Shown: positions 50,810 through 58,934 of the stretch, piece by piece
Layout: each line of letters opens with the position of its first letter
Numbering within the stretch: position 1 is the stretch's first letter
Assembly (NCBI RefSeq): GCF_000202635.1
Contig: NC_015125.1
Location: forward strand, 1,178,001 to 1,242,000
Origin: Microbacterium testaceum StLB037
GTDB taxonomy: Bacteria; Actinomycetota; Actinomycetes; Actinomycetales; Microbacteriaceae
Reading direction: 5' to 3'
DNA length: 64,000 bases
Translations under genes and position numbers: made by a program
The notes under the pieces: generated by a model
Database searches by the model: none
What the model was told of the DNA's origin: nothing
Seen by the model: the letters and a program-made list of their open reading frames with translations, nothing else

Positions 50810-51711
50810 CCGCCGATCCCACCGGCCAGCGCTTCACCCTGCGCGGTCCGCGCTCGTCCGCCGAGATCACCCAGGTGGGCGCGGCGCTGCGCGGCCTCAC
50901 CGTCGACGGCGTCGACCTCGTGCCGCCCTACCCGGACGATCAGCCGACGCCCGCGGCATCCGGGGTCGTTCTCGTCCCCTGGCCGAACCGCATCCGCGAC
51001 GGCAAGTACACCTTCGAGGGCGAAGAGCTGCAGCTCGCGATCAGCGAGCCGAAGTTCGGCAACGCCAGTCACGGCCTCCTGCGTTTCGGTACGTACCAGC
51101 CGATCGAGCACACCGACGAGCGACTCGTGCTCGGCGCCGACGTGGTGCCGCAGACGGGGTACCCGTTTCACCTGCGCACCCGGGTGACGTTCACGCTGCT
51201 CGCCGACGGCCTGCACGTCGCGCACCACATAGAGAACGTCGGGGCGAGGACCGCGCCCGTCGCGCTCGGCGTCCACCCCTATCTGCAGATCGGCGGCGTC
51301 GCGACCGCCGACCTCGTGATCCGCTCCACCGGGACGACGACACTCGTGCTCGACGACCGCAACATCCCCGTCGACGAGGTTCCGGTCGACGACCGCACCG
51401 ACCTGCGCGGGGGCCGGCGCCTCGGTGACGCGTCGCTCGACAACGGCTACCGGGGGCTGGAACGGGATGCCGAGGGCCGCGCGGTCCACACCCTCACCGC
51501 CCCGGACGGCCGCGTCCTCGAGCTCTGGCAGGACGCCGGATTCGGCTGGGCACAGGTCTTCACGACCGACCGCTACCCCGGGCAGCCGCTCGCGGTCGCG
51601 ATCGAACCCATGACCGCGCCGGCGAATGCATTCGCCTCGGGAATCGACGTGCACGCATTGACGCCGGGAAACACATCGGTGCGCGAGTGGGGAATTCGGT
51701 TTAGCGCTTAA
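50806..51711 (+). CDS. Aldose 1-epimerase family protein
   Basis: The 301-residue enzyme of the galactose mutarotase family interconverts anomers of aldoses. Signatures include PWPNRIRDGKYTFEGEELQL, NASHGLLRFGTYQ with the catalytic His, ALGVHPYLQIGG with the second His, and the Glu near the end in AVAIEPMTAPANAF. It is cytoplasmic. A perfect terminator hairpin follows the stop. Confidence 0.92.
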   Translation: MTADPTGQRFTLRGPRSSAEITQVGAALRGLTVDGVDLVPPYPDDQPTPAASGVVLVPWPNRIRDGKYTFEGEELQLAISEPKFGNASHGLLRFGTYQPIEHTDERLVLGADVVPQTGYPFHLRTRVTFTLLADGLHVAHHIENVGARTAPVALGVHPYLQIGGVATADLVIRSTGTTTLVLDDRNIPVDEVPVDDRTDLRGGRRLGDASLDNGYRGLERDAEGRAVHTLTAPDGRVLELWQDAGFGWAQVFTTDRYPGQPLAVAIEPMTAPANAFASGIDVHALTPGNTSVREWGIRFSA

Positions 51712-51717
51712 TCAATG

Positions 51718-51747
51718 AATATGTCCCCCTTTTGGGGGACATATTTT
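51718..51747 (+). terminator. Rho-independent terminator after epimerase
   Basis: A perfect 12-bp stem (51718-51729 with 51734-51745, arm AATATGTCCCCC) with a TTTT loop starts seven bases after the stop codon and ends in T residues. It is AT-richer at its base than most of the window. Confidence 0.85.
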
Positions 51748-51946
51748 CCGCCCGCGACCAGGGCTTATTTTCAGTCAAGACTTTCCCGTTGGAGCGAGAG
51801 AAAAGTTAGCATTCTGCTGACGGTCTCCGTCGACGCCGGGGATCAAAGCGACGCGATTCTCGGCATTACCCGAATTAGCCGACGGAGGCCGAGGGTCTCG
51901 CGGCGCCGGGGGACTTTCGGTCCGCCCCCAGCGAAAGCGCCCGAAA

Positions 51947-53155
51947 ATGAGCATCGCGGTCCGACCAGCCGTTTCCACCCCGTCCCTCACCTTCTCGCGG
52001 GAGATGCTCGCGGCATCACGCCGTCTGGCGCGCCGGGCGATCGCTCTGTCGACGATGCAGTTGGCCGCCCTGGTGCTGGTCGTGCTCGTGGGCGGCATCC
52101 TGGCGTCGATCCTCACCACGACCGATCCCCTGTGGTGGCAGCTGCATTTCAGCCAGCTCGGGACGTTCCACGACCTGTCCGGCGCCCTGTTCAACACCAC
52201 GCTCAAGGTCGGCGGCGCGCTCGTCGTCGTCTACGCCGTGCGCGTGCGTCGCGAGCTGCGTCGCCTGGGATCGCGGGCGGGTCGACGAGGAGCCGCGACG
52301 GTCGCCTTCGTCTGCCTCACCGTGATCGGCGTCAACCTCGCCCTCGTGGGGTGCGTGCCCCTGAACAGCAACAAGGACCTGCACGACAAGGTCGCCGGCA
52401 TGATGGTGCTCGGCTTCGCCGCACTGCTGATCACCACGCCCGTGCTGCTGCACCGCCTGAACCGACGCCTCGCGGTCTCGACGGCTCTCGTCTTCGTGTT
52501 CCTGTTCGCCGGGGCGTGGCTGTTCGTCACCGCCACGATCAATCTCGCGCTCTTCGAGGTGATCGCCTTCGCCGCGATGTTCGGCTGGTCGGGGATCTTC
52601 ACGTGGATGCTCTCGCGAGCGGGCGTCCCCGCGGCGCCGACCGAGGCGGCCGCGATGCACGCGGGGAACCCGGATGCCGCAGCCGCGAACGCCGCGACGG
52701 CGCACATCGCCACACCGGCCCCGGTGACGTCCGACGCCGCTGCGCGTGCGGCGGCTCGGCGCGTCGCCGGATGGGTCGCGGCGCAGCGACTCGCATCGCC
52801 GCGCGGCACGGCACCGCAGGCGCCGGCACCGTCGGTCACCGGGCAGGCGCCCACGCTGCGGCCGGTCGCGGCGCACCGTACGGCGACGTGTCACCCCGCG
52901 GCGCGCCTGCGCCTCGCGTCCCTCAGTACCGGTCGCGCAGCTCTCGCCGGCTCAGCGGGTGCCCGTCCTCCGCAACGGCCTCAGCCGCGCCCCCTGATGC
53001 GTCGACACTGTCCGTGTTGCGCGCCGCGCGCCGCGCGAGGCGCCGCTCCCGGGCTCCCTCGACGAGGTTGTACAGCGTCGGGAGCACGAGCAGGGTCAGG
53101 AACGTCGACGACACCAGCCCGCCGATCACCACGACGGCCAGCGGCTGCGAGATGA
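51947..53155 (+). CDS. DUF998-like membrane protein, doubtful 3' end
   Basis: The reading frame gives 402 residues. Residues about 33-225 form five or six membrane helices with WWQLHFSQLGTFHDLSGALFNTTLKVGGALVVVYAVRV, reminiscent of DUF998 membrane proteins. The last 175 residues are Ala/Arg/Pro-rich, and the final 233 bases run antisense through the end of the RND pump gene. That tail has the composition of an antisense frame, so the natural gene may end earlier and a frameshift or lost stop is possible. No good ribosome-binding site precedes the ATG. Confidence 0.7.
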   Translation: MSIAVRPAVSTPSLTFSREMLAASRRLARRAIALSTMQLAALVLVVLVGGILASILTTTDPLWWQLHFSQLGTFHDLSGALFNTTLKVGGALVVVYAVRVRRELRRLGSRAGRRGAATVAFVCLTVIGVNLALVGCVPLNSNKDLHDKVAGMMVLGFAALLITTPVLLHRLNRRLAVSTALVFVFLFAGAWLFVTATINLALFEVIAFAAMFGWSGIFTWMLSRAGVPAAPTEAAAMHAGNPDAAAANAATAHIATPAPVTSDAAARAAARRVAGWVAAQRLASPRGTAPQAPAPSVTGQAPTLRPVAAHRTATCHPAARLRLASLSTGRAALAGSAGARPPQRPQPRPLMRRHCPCCAPRAARGAAPGLPRRGCTASGARAGSGTSTTPARRSPRRPAAAR

Positions 53156-56108
53156 AGCCGCCGTGCCCGGTGATGCCCAGCGCCATCGGCACGAGCGCGA
53201 AGATCGCCGCGAGCGCGGTCATGAGGATGGGGCGCAGACGCCGTGAGCCGCCGACGATCGTCGCCTCGTAGACACTGAGACCGCGAGCGCGGTATTGGTT
53301 CACGAGGTCGATGAGCACGATCGCGTTGGTCACGACGATCCCGACCAGCATCAGCGCACCGATCATTCCGGCGACTCCGAGCGGCACCCCGGTCACCAGC
53401 AGCAGGAGGATCGCGCCGGTCGCCGCGAACGGCACCGAGACGAGCAGTTCGAGCGGCTGACGCAGGGACTTGAACGTGGCGACCATGACGACGTAGACGA
53501 TGAGGATCGCCGCGAGCAGGGCGAGCCCGAGCTGGCCGAACGCGTCCTGCTGCGAGGTCACCGCGCCGCCGACCTTCGCCGTCGCCCCCTCCGGCAGCTG
53601 GACGTCGGCGAGCGCCGCGTTCACGCTGGCGGAGGAGCTGCCGAGGTCGTCGGTGGTCGGGGTGACCGTCACGGTGGCCGTGCGCAGCCCTCGAGCCGTC
53701 GTGATCGACGGGGGCGTCTGGCTCTGCTCGACCGTCGCGATCTCGTCGAGACGAACCGTGCCGGTCGCGGTCGGGATCTCGAGGGCGCGCAGCGCGTCGA
53801 CGGTTGCGGGCGGGTTGGCGGCGGCGACGTAGACCGTCACACCGCGACCGTTGATCTCGACGGTGCCGGCCTGGCGTGGCTGCATCGTGTTCGACACGAG
53901 CGCTCCGACCGTGCGCTCCGATAGACCGCGCTCGGCTGCGGCCGCGCGATCGACGCGCACCGAGACGTACGGCAGCGACGCCGAGAGGCTGCTCGTGACC
54001 TGGCCGATGCCGTCACGCCCCTGCAGACCCGCGACGACGGCGTCGTTCGCCTGCTGCAGCGCCTGCCCGTCGGCGGCGCTCACGTCCACGGTGATGTCGG
54101 TGGACCCCAGGCCGCCGCCGCCGGAAGCGGCGACCTCGATCTCTCCGGCATCCGTGATCTTCTCCAGCTCGGTGCGCACGCGGTCGCGCAGGTCGACCTG
54201 GTCGACGCCCGACTGCGAGGTGATCGAGTAGGTGATGCCCGAGCCGCCGCCCGAGAACGCGTCGCGCAAGGCCGACCCGGTCGAGCCGATCGACGTCTGC
54301 ACGGTCTCGACGCCCGGGGTGTCGAGCAGCACGGCCTCGACCTTCTGCGCCGCGGCGTCTTCGGCATCCAGGCTCGGAGCGGATCCGATCTTCTGCGTGA
54401 CGGTGAACGTGTTCTGGCCGGAGTCGCCGAGGAAGTCGGTCTTGAGCAGGGGCACCGCCGCGAGGGTCCCCCCGAGGACCAGCACAGCCACGGTGAGAGT
54501 GACCCATGAGTGCTTCAGCGTCCAGCTCAGCACGGGCACGTAGGCCTTCTGCAGACGCGAGGGCGGTGCGTCGGGGGCTTCGGGATCGATCGGGTTGCCC
54601 TCGGCATCCCGGATCACCTTCCCGGGCTTCAGGAACCACGACGCCAGCACGGGCACGATCGTCAGCGAGACGAGGAGCGACGCGGCCATCGCGATCGTGA
54701 CGGTGAGCGAGAAGGGACGGAACAGCTCACCGGTCACGTCTCCGACGAACGCGATGGGCAGGAACACCGCGACCGAGGTGATCGTGGATGCCGTGATCGC
54801 GGCCGCCACCTCCCGCACCGCGCGGACGATGGTCGGGATCTTCTCGGCGTCGCCGACGTAGTGCCGTTTGATGTTCTCGATCACGACGATGGAGTCGTCG
54901 ACGACGCGGCCGATCGCGATCGTGAGGGCGCCGAGCGTCAGGATGTTGAGCGAGTAGCCGAACGCCTGGAGACCCACGAAGGTGATCAGCACGCTCGTCG
55001 GGATCGAGATCGCGGTGACGAGGGTGGAGCGCACCGACATCAGGAAGATGAGGATGATGACGACCGCGAAGACGAGGCCGAGGAGCCCCTCCTGCGCCAG
55101 CGCCTCGATCGACTGCTCCACGAACGGCGCCTGATCGAAGACGACGGTGAAGGTGGCACCGTCGCCGAGGGTCGACTCGAGCCCCGGGAGCGCGGCGAGG
55201 ACTCCGCGCGACACGTCCACGGTGTTGGCCGCGGGGAGCTTGGTCACGGCGATCGTGAGGGCCGGCTTCCCGTCGACGCGCGACAGGGTGGTGGTGGGGT
55301 CGGCCTGGAGGGCCACACTCGCGACGTCGGCGATCGTCGTGGCACCGGCGCGGAGCTGCGCGGCATCCGAGGGCACGAGAGGAAGCGCTGAAATCTCATC
55401 GACGCTGGTGAGCTTGGCGCCGGTCTGCACCGTGAGGGTCTGATCGCCCTCGGTGATCGACCCGCCCGGGAAGAGGACGCCGTTCGCGTCCAGGGCGTCG
55501 GTGATCGACTGCTGGGTGTAGCCGCGCTCGGCGAGCTTCGTGGCGTCGGGCGTGATCGTCACGCGCTGGGCGGTGCCACCGACGATCTGCGCACCGTTGA
55601 CGCCCTTCACGTCCTCGAGGTCGGGGATGATGCTCGTCTGCAGCGTGGACTGCACGGCCTCGGCATCGCTGAAGCCGGTGACGGCGAGCTGGATGACCGG
55701 GAAGTCGTCGATGCTGGCCGACGCAACGGTGGTGTCGGCGGACTCGGGGAGCTGGTCCTTGATGCGCGCGATCGCCGCGAGGATCTTCTGCTGCGCCGAG
55801 GCGAGGTCGGTGCCGTAGGTGAAGGACGCCGAGACGATCGACGAGTTGGTCGTGCTCGTGGCGGTCGTGGACTCGAGCCCGTCGACACCGCGGATCGCGT
55901 TCTCGATCGGCGTGGAGACGTCGGCTTCGACCACCTCGGGCGAGGCGCCGGGGTAGGTGGTGACGACGGCCAGCTGCGGGAACTGGATCGACGGGATCAG
56001 CTCCTGCTTCAGGTTCGTCAGCGCGAGGCCGCCGAAGATCGCCGCAACGATCGTGACGAGGGCGATGAGGGCGCGGTTCTTCAGGCTCAGGACGGCCAGA
56101 TACGACAC
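52923..56108 (-). CDS. RND-superfamily efflux transporter (AcrB/SwrC type)
   Basis: The 1061-residue inner-membrane pump has the duplicated RND layout: a first helix in SLKNRALIALVTIVAAIFGGLAL, a large extracytoplasmic domain (QFPQLAVVTTYPGASPEVVEADVSTPIENAIRGVDGLES), helices with the proton-relay pair in AIGRVVDDSIVVIENIKRHY, and a second half with the same plan. No fusion-protein or outer-membrane partner is encoded nearby, as usual in Gram-positive members such as SwrC. The start is GTG at 56108 with AGAGG six bases upstream. A 20-bp palindrome in its promoter suggests control by a TetR-type repressor. Confidence 0.94.
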   Translation of the reverse strand: MSYLAVLSLKNRALIALVTIVAAIFGGLALTNLKQELIPSIQFPQLAVVTTYPGASPEVVEADVSTPIENAIRGVDGLESTTATSTTNSSIVSASFTYGTDLASAQQKILAAIARIKDQLPESADTTVASASIDDFPVIQLAVTGFSDAEAVQSTLQTSIIPDLEDVKGVNGAQIVGGTAQRVTITPDATKLAERGYTQQSITDALDANGVLFPGGSITEGDQTLTVQTGAKLTSVDEISALPLVPSDAAQLRAGATTIADVASVALQADPTTTLSRVDGKPALTIAVTKLPAANTVDVSRGVLAALPGLESTLGDGATFTVVFDQAPFVEQSIEALAQEGLLGLVFAVVIILIFLMSVRSTLVTAISIPTSVLITFVGLQAFGYSLNILTLGALTIAIGRVVDDSIVVIENIKRHYVGDAEKIPTIVRAVREVAAAITASTITSVAVFLPIAFVGDVTGELFRPFSLTVTIAMAASLLVSLTIVPVLASWFLKPGKVIRDAEGNPIDPEAPDAPPSRLQKAYVPVLSWTLKHSWVTLTVAVLVLGGTLAAVPLLKTDFLGDSGQNTFTVTQKIGSAPSLDAEDAAAQKVEAVLLDTPGVETVQTSIGSTGSALRDAFSGGGSGITYSITSQSGVDQVDLRDRVRTELEKITDAGEIEVAASGGGGLGSTDITVDVSAADGQALQQANDAVVAGLQGRDGIGQVTSSLSASLPYVSVRVDRAAAAERGLSERTVGALVSNTMQPRQAGTVEINGRGVTVYVAAANPPATVDALRALEIPTATGTVRLDEIATVEQSQTPPSITTARGLRTATVTVTPTTDDLGSSSASVNAALADVQLPEGATAKVGGAVTSQQDAFGQLGLALLAAILIVYVVMVATFKSLRQPLELLVSVPFAATGAILLLLVTGVPLGVAGMIGALMLVGIVVTNAIVLIDLVNQYRARGLSVYEATIVGGSRRLRPILMTALAAIFALVPMALGITGHGGFISQPLAVVVIGGLVSSTFLTLLVLPTLYNLVEGARERRLARRAARNTDSVDASGGAAEAVAEDGHPLSRRELRDRY

Positions 56109-56131
56109 GAAGGACCTCTCGGGAGCATCAT

Positions 56132-56151
56132 TCGATACAGAAATGTATCGA
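56132..56151. promoter_or_regulatory. TetR-type operator before RND pump
   Basis: TCGATACAGAAATGTATCGA is a perfect 8-bp inverted repeat with a 4-base spacer, 24 bases before the GTG start of the pump gene. The geometry is usual for TetR-family operators of efflux genes. No regulator gene is adjacent. Confidence 0.7.
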
Positions 56152-56189
56152 CGCTCAGTATCCCACGGGCCGTTGCGCGGGAGGCCGCG

Positions 56190-56555
56190 TCACAGCAGTG
56201 AGCCGATGCCGATCCCGGCGAGCGCGGCGACGACCGACCCGACGAACGAGGCCACCGCGTAGACCGTCGCCGTGCGCGTCCGACCCTCCTCGGCGAACAG
56301 CGCGGTCGCCACCGCGACGGCACTGAACGTCGTGTAGCCGCCGAGGAGCCCCGTCCCCAGGATCCAGCGCCACGCTTCGTCCGCGGGAAGACGACTCAGG
56401 ATGCCGAGCACCAGCGCCCCGGAGAGGTTGACCACGAGGATGCCCCACGGAAAGCTCTCGCCGGTGCGGCGACGGATGGCGACGTCGAGCACATACCGCG
56501 CCGCCGCGCCGACTCCCCCGGCGAGAGCGACGGCGACGAAGACGAGCGGGGTCAC
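56190..56555 (-). CDS. crcB: Fluoride channel CrcB/Fluc
   Basis: The 121-residue four-helix protein is a dual-topology fluoride exporter. Family marks are GGVGAAARYVLD, FPWGILVVNLSGALVLGIL (with the conserved Asn) and GLLGGYTTFSAVAVATALF. The start is GTG at 56555 with no Shine-Dalgarno sequence; TAGATT six bases upstream predicts a leaderless mRNA and overlaps the stop of the pentapeptide gene. A fluoride riboswitch would not fit in this arrangement. Confidence 0.94.
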   Translation of the reverse strand: MTPLVFVAVALAGGVGAAARYVLDVAIRRRTGESFPWGILVVNLSGALVLGILSRLPADEAWRWILGTGLLGGYTTFSAVAVATALFAEEGRTRTATVYAVASFVGSVVAALAGIGIGSLL

Positions 56556-56564
56556 GCGGCCAAT

Positions 56565-57227
56565 CTAGTCGTCGACCGTGATCCCGCGGTCAGCGGCGAG
56601 CAACGGGGCCAACTGCTGCAGTTGCCACGACGAGATCGTCGCCCCTCGCAGAGCGCTCAGCCCCGCGATGCCGCCCAGTTCCGCTTCCCGCAGGTCGGCG
56701 TGCTGGAGGGTCGCGTGTTCCACGATGAGGTTCGAGATGCGCGTACCCGGCGCGGCGAAACGGGTGATCCGGGACTGACCCACGTCGAGTTCATCGATGG
56801 TGCAGTCGGTGAAGGCGACGTCCTGCAGGACCGCCCCTCGGAGATTGACGAATCCGAGACGGCAGTTCCGGAAGTGCACCCCGCTCCACGTCGACTCGAA
56901 CGCCTCGACCGATCCGAAACGGGATGCCGCGACCTCGACGTCACGCCATGCCCCGCGCGAGGTCGTCAGAATGGGCACGTCGACACCGGTGATCGACACC
57001 TCCGCGAGGCGCGCGTGACGCAACGTGAGGGTGGATGCCCGCAGGCCGTCGATACGGGATACCGTCAGCTCCGCGCTCTCGAGGTCGACGGCATCCTGAC
57101 CGACGTTGTCGAACGACACGCCTTCCAGATGAGCCCGGGGCATGAGACCCGCGGAGTCCCCCTGCAGCAGGTCGTCGAGGACGAGGGTGCCGAACGACGG
57201 GGCGACGAGGGTGGGGCGCTTCGGCAT
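56565..57227 (-). CDS. Pentapeptide-repeat-like protein
   Basis: The 220-residue protein shows the five-residue periodicity of pentapeptide repeats, with hydrophobic centres spaced by five (for example LRGAVLQDVAFTDCTIDELDV and TLQHADLREAELGGIAGLSALRGATIS). It should fold as a right-handed beta helix. Some relatives mimic DNA and protect gyrase, but no such role can be read here. AGGAGA supports the ATG at 57227. Confidence 0.85.
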   Translation of the reverse strand: MPKRPTLVAPSFGTLVLDDLLQGDSAGLMPRAHLEGVSFDNVGQDAVDLESAELTVSRIDGLRASTLTLRHARLAEVSITGVDVPILTTSRGAWRDVEVAASRFGSVEAFESTWSGVHFRNCRLGFVNLRGAVLQDVAFTDCTIDELDVGQSRITRFAAPGTRISNLIVEHATLQHADLREAELGGIAGLSALRGATISSWQLQQLAPLLAADRGITVDD

Positions 57228-57309
57228 GGGTCTCCTGGATCGCGGGACGGGGTGGAGAGAGCCTAGCCACTCCCGCTCGACCCTCTCCCGCACTCCGGTG
57301 ACGGGGACC

Positions 57310-57534
57310 TCAGGCCTCCAGAGCCTCGACCCGACGACGGAGCTCCGCGGCCTTCTCGGCACCGAGCTGCGCGGCCGCCAGCTGCAGGGCGGCGCTCGCG
57401 GTGAGCGTCTTGGCGACGAGGTACGTCGGGCTCTTCTTCAGGTCGGGGATGACGTCGAGGATGATCGCCTCGGCATCCGGGTCCGTCATGAGCTTGCCGA
57501 GCTTCACCTTGGCGAGGTCGTATCGAGCGGCCAT
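57310..57534 (-). CDS. Small helical hypothetical protein
   Basis: The 74-residue protein starts MAARYDLAKVKLGKLMTDPDAEAIIL with AGGAGA four bases upstream and ends in a charged helix (AEKAAELRRRVEALEA), probably a coiled coil. No cysteine or membrane segment is present. I do not recognise the family. A TTGCAC-N4-GTAC element lies 46 bases upstream of its start. Confidence 0.7.
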   Translation of the reverse strand: MAARYDLAKVKLGKLMTDPDAEAIILDVIPDLKKSPTYLVAKTLTASAALQLAAAQLGAEKAAELRRRVEALEA

Positions 57535-57579
57535 CGTGTCTCCTGATCCGGGTGCACCGTCGTCACCCTGGCGAGATTG

Positions 57580-57595
57580 TTGCACGTTTGTACAG
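57580..57595. promoter_or_regulatory. Candidate TetR operator, copy 1
   Basis: TTGCACGTTTGTACAG matches the element TTGYAC-N4-GTRYAA at all but the last two bases. Two more copies flank the 3' side of the TetR gene at 61046 and 61119. This copy lies between the hydrolase stop and the small gene at 57310-57534. Confidence 0.5.
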
Positions 57596-58492
57596 TTATG
57601 TCATCACGCGGAACAAGGATTCGGCCAGATCCCCGACCCGCGCGTAGGCGGCGCGGGCCTCCGGCGTCCAGTGCGCCCCGACGTAGACGTGGAAACCTCC
57701 GGCCGCCGCGACGAGCGACACCGGCGCACCCGCCTTGCGAGCGCGCCGGACGAAAGCCGCCACGTCGTCGAAGAAGATGTCGTTTCCCCCTTGGAAGATC
57801 AGCGTGGGTGGGAGGGTGGACACGTCGCTCCGAGCCGGGTCGACCTCCGGATCGTCCCGCGATCCCCCGCCCACCCACGCGCGTGCCGCGGCACGCAATC
57901 CGGGCGCACGTAGGGACGGATCGCGGCGCGAGCGGCGAGCGATCGCGGGATTGTCGAGGGCGAGGTCCACCCACGGAGAGAAGAGCACGAGAGCGTCCGG
58001 AGACCGCTCGGCCCGCGCGGACAGCCCGAGGGCGACCGTGCCGCCCGCGGAGTCCCCCGCGACGATCAGCCGCCCCGACCCCACGCGCTCGGCCAGTCGC
58101 GCGTACTCGGCGTCGACGAACGCGGCCGTCTCCGCCGCGCGGTGCTCCGGCGCGAGCGGGTAGTTCACCACCGTGACGGCCGCCCCGGTCGCCCGCGCCA
58201 GGCGTTCGACGATCCACCAGTGCTCGGCGACGAGCGGGTTCACCAGCCCACCGCCCGGCAGATACATGAGCTCGAGGGCCGCCCGGCGGCGGGCCGGCTC
58301 GTACCGGACCACCTCGTGACCACCGCGCCGCGTCACGCGCAGTCGACCCGTTCGACGCAGACGAGCGGGAGGCGGCGCCGGCGCGCGATTGGGGTCGAGG
58401 GTGGAGAGGTAGTCGTCTCGCGACAGGGCTCGACGGGTCGGAGCGGCCTTCACCCACAGGGCGAGCGTGGTCAGCGCCAGCGACAGCGACAC
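57596..58492 (-). CDS. HSL-type alpha/beta hydrolase
   Basis: The 298-residue protein belongs to the hormone-sensitive-lipase-like esterases. It has YLPGGG (oxyanion loop, His of HGGG replaced), nucleophile serine in VAGDSAGGTVAL, acid in FQGGNDIFFDD and His in GGFHVYVGAH. A hydrophobic start (SLSLALTTLALWVKAA) may be a membrane anchor. The GTG at 58492 is supported by GTGAGG five bases upstream and lies seven bases past the SRPBCC gene. It probably cleaves an ester in the pathway of the cluster. Confidence 0.88.
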   Translation of the reverse strand: MSLSLALTTLALWVKAAPTRRALSRDDYLSTLDPNRAPAPPPARLRRTGRLRVTRRGGHEVVRYEPARRRAALELMYLPGGGLVNPLVAEHWWIVERLARATGAAVTVVNYPLAPEHRAAETAAFVDAEYARLAERVGSGRLIVAGDSAGGTVALGLSARAERSPDALVLFSPWVDLALDNPAIARRSRRDPSLRAPGLRAAARAWVGGGSRDDPEVDPARSDVSTLPPTLIFQGGNDIFFDDVAAFVRRARKAGAPVSLVAAAGGFHVYVGAHWTPEARAAYARVGDLAESLFRVMT

Positions 58493-58499
58493 GACCGCC

Positions 58500-58934
58500 T
58501 CACCCCGCGGCCATGTCGGCCAGGGCGTTCGTGGTGACCAGACGCACGACCGCGGGCAGGCCCGCAGCGATCTTGCGCCCCACCAGCGGCCCGAGAACCA
58601 CCGCCAGCGGACCCGAGATCTCGACACCGTGAGTCACCGACAGCCCGTTCGGCGTCTCCCGCATGTGGTGCGGGAACGACAGCACCGCCCCCGGGAGGCG
58701 GATCCGGAAGTTCATCGCGACCCCCGGCTGCAGCTCGGTGAAGGTGAACGTCTGCGCCGGCGTGCCGTGATTGATCACGCGACCGGTCGCGCCCACGCGC
58801 GGCGGGGCGGCGAACTCGGCCACGCGCAGGTCGGGGTCGTCGACCGCCCAGTCCTCGGGGGTGGTCCAGCGCTTCCACACCGCCTCGGGAGACGCGGTGG
58901 TCAGGTGGGTGTACTGGCGACGCCATGTCGTCAT
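58500..58934 (-). CDS. SRPBCC (START-like) ligand-binding protein
   Basis: The 144-residue protein has the helix-grip pattern YTHLTTASPEAVWKRWTTPEDWAVDDPDLRVAEF, then GATGRVINHGTPAQTFTFTELQPGVAMNFRIRLPGA and a long C-terminal helix. Such proteins hold hydrophobic ligands. Its ATG overlaps the amine oxidase stop by ATGA, so both act together. Confidence 0.88.
   Translation of the reverse strand: MTTWRRQYTHLTTASPEAVWKRWTTPEDWAVDDPDLRVAEFAAPPRVGATGRVINHGTPAQTFTFTELQPGVAMNFRIRLPGAVLSFPHHMRETPNGLSVTHGVEISGPLAVVLGPLVGRKIAAGLPAVVRLVTTNALADMAAG

Noticed and set aside
56111..56189. Possible fluoride riboswitch near crcB
   Set aside because: The region is downstream of crcB in its own orientation, and the upstream side has no room for a leader because a -10 hexamer lies six bases before the GTG.
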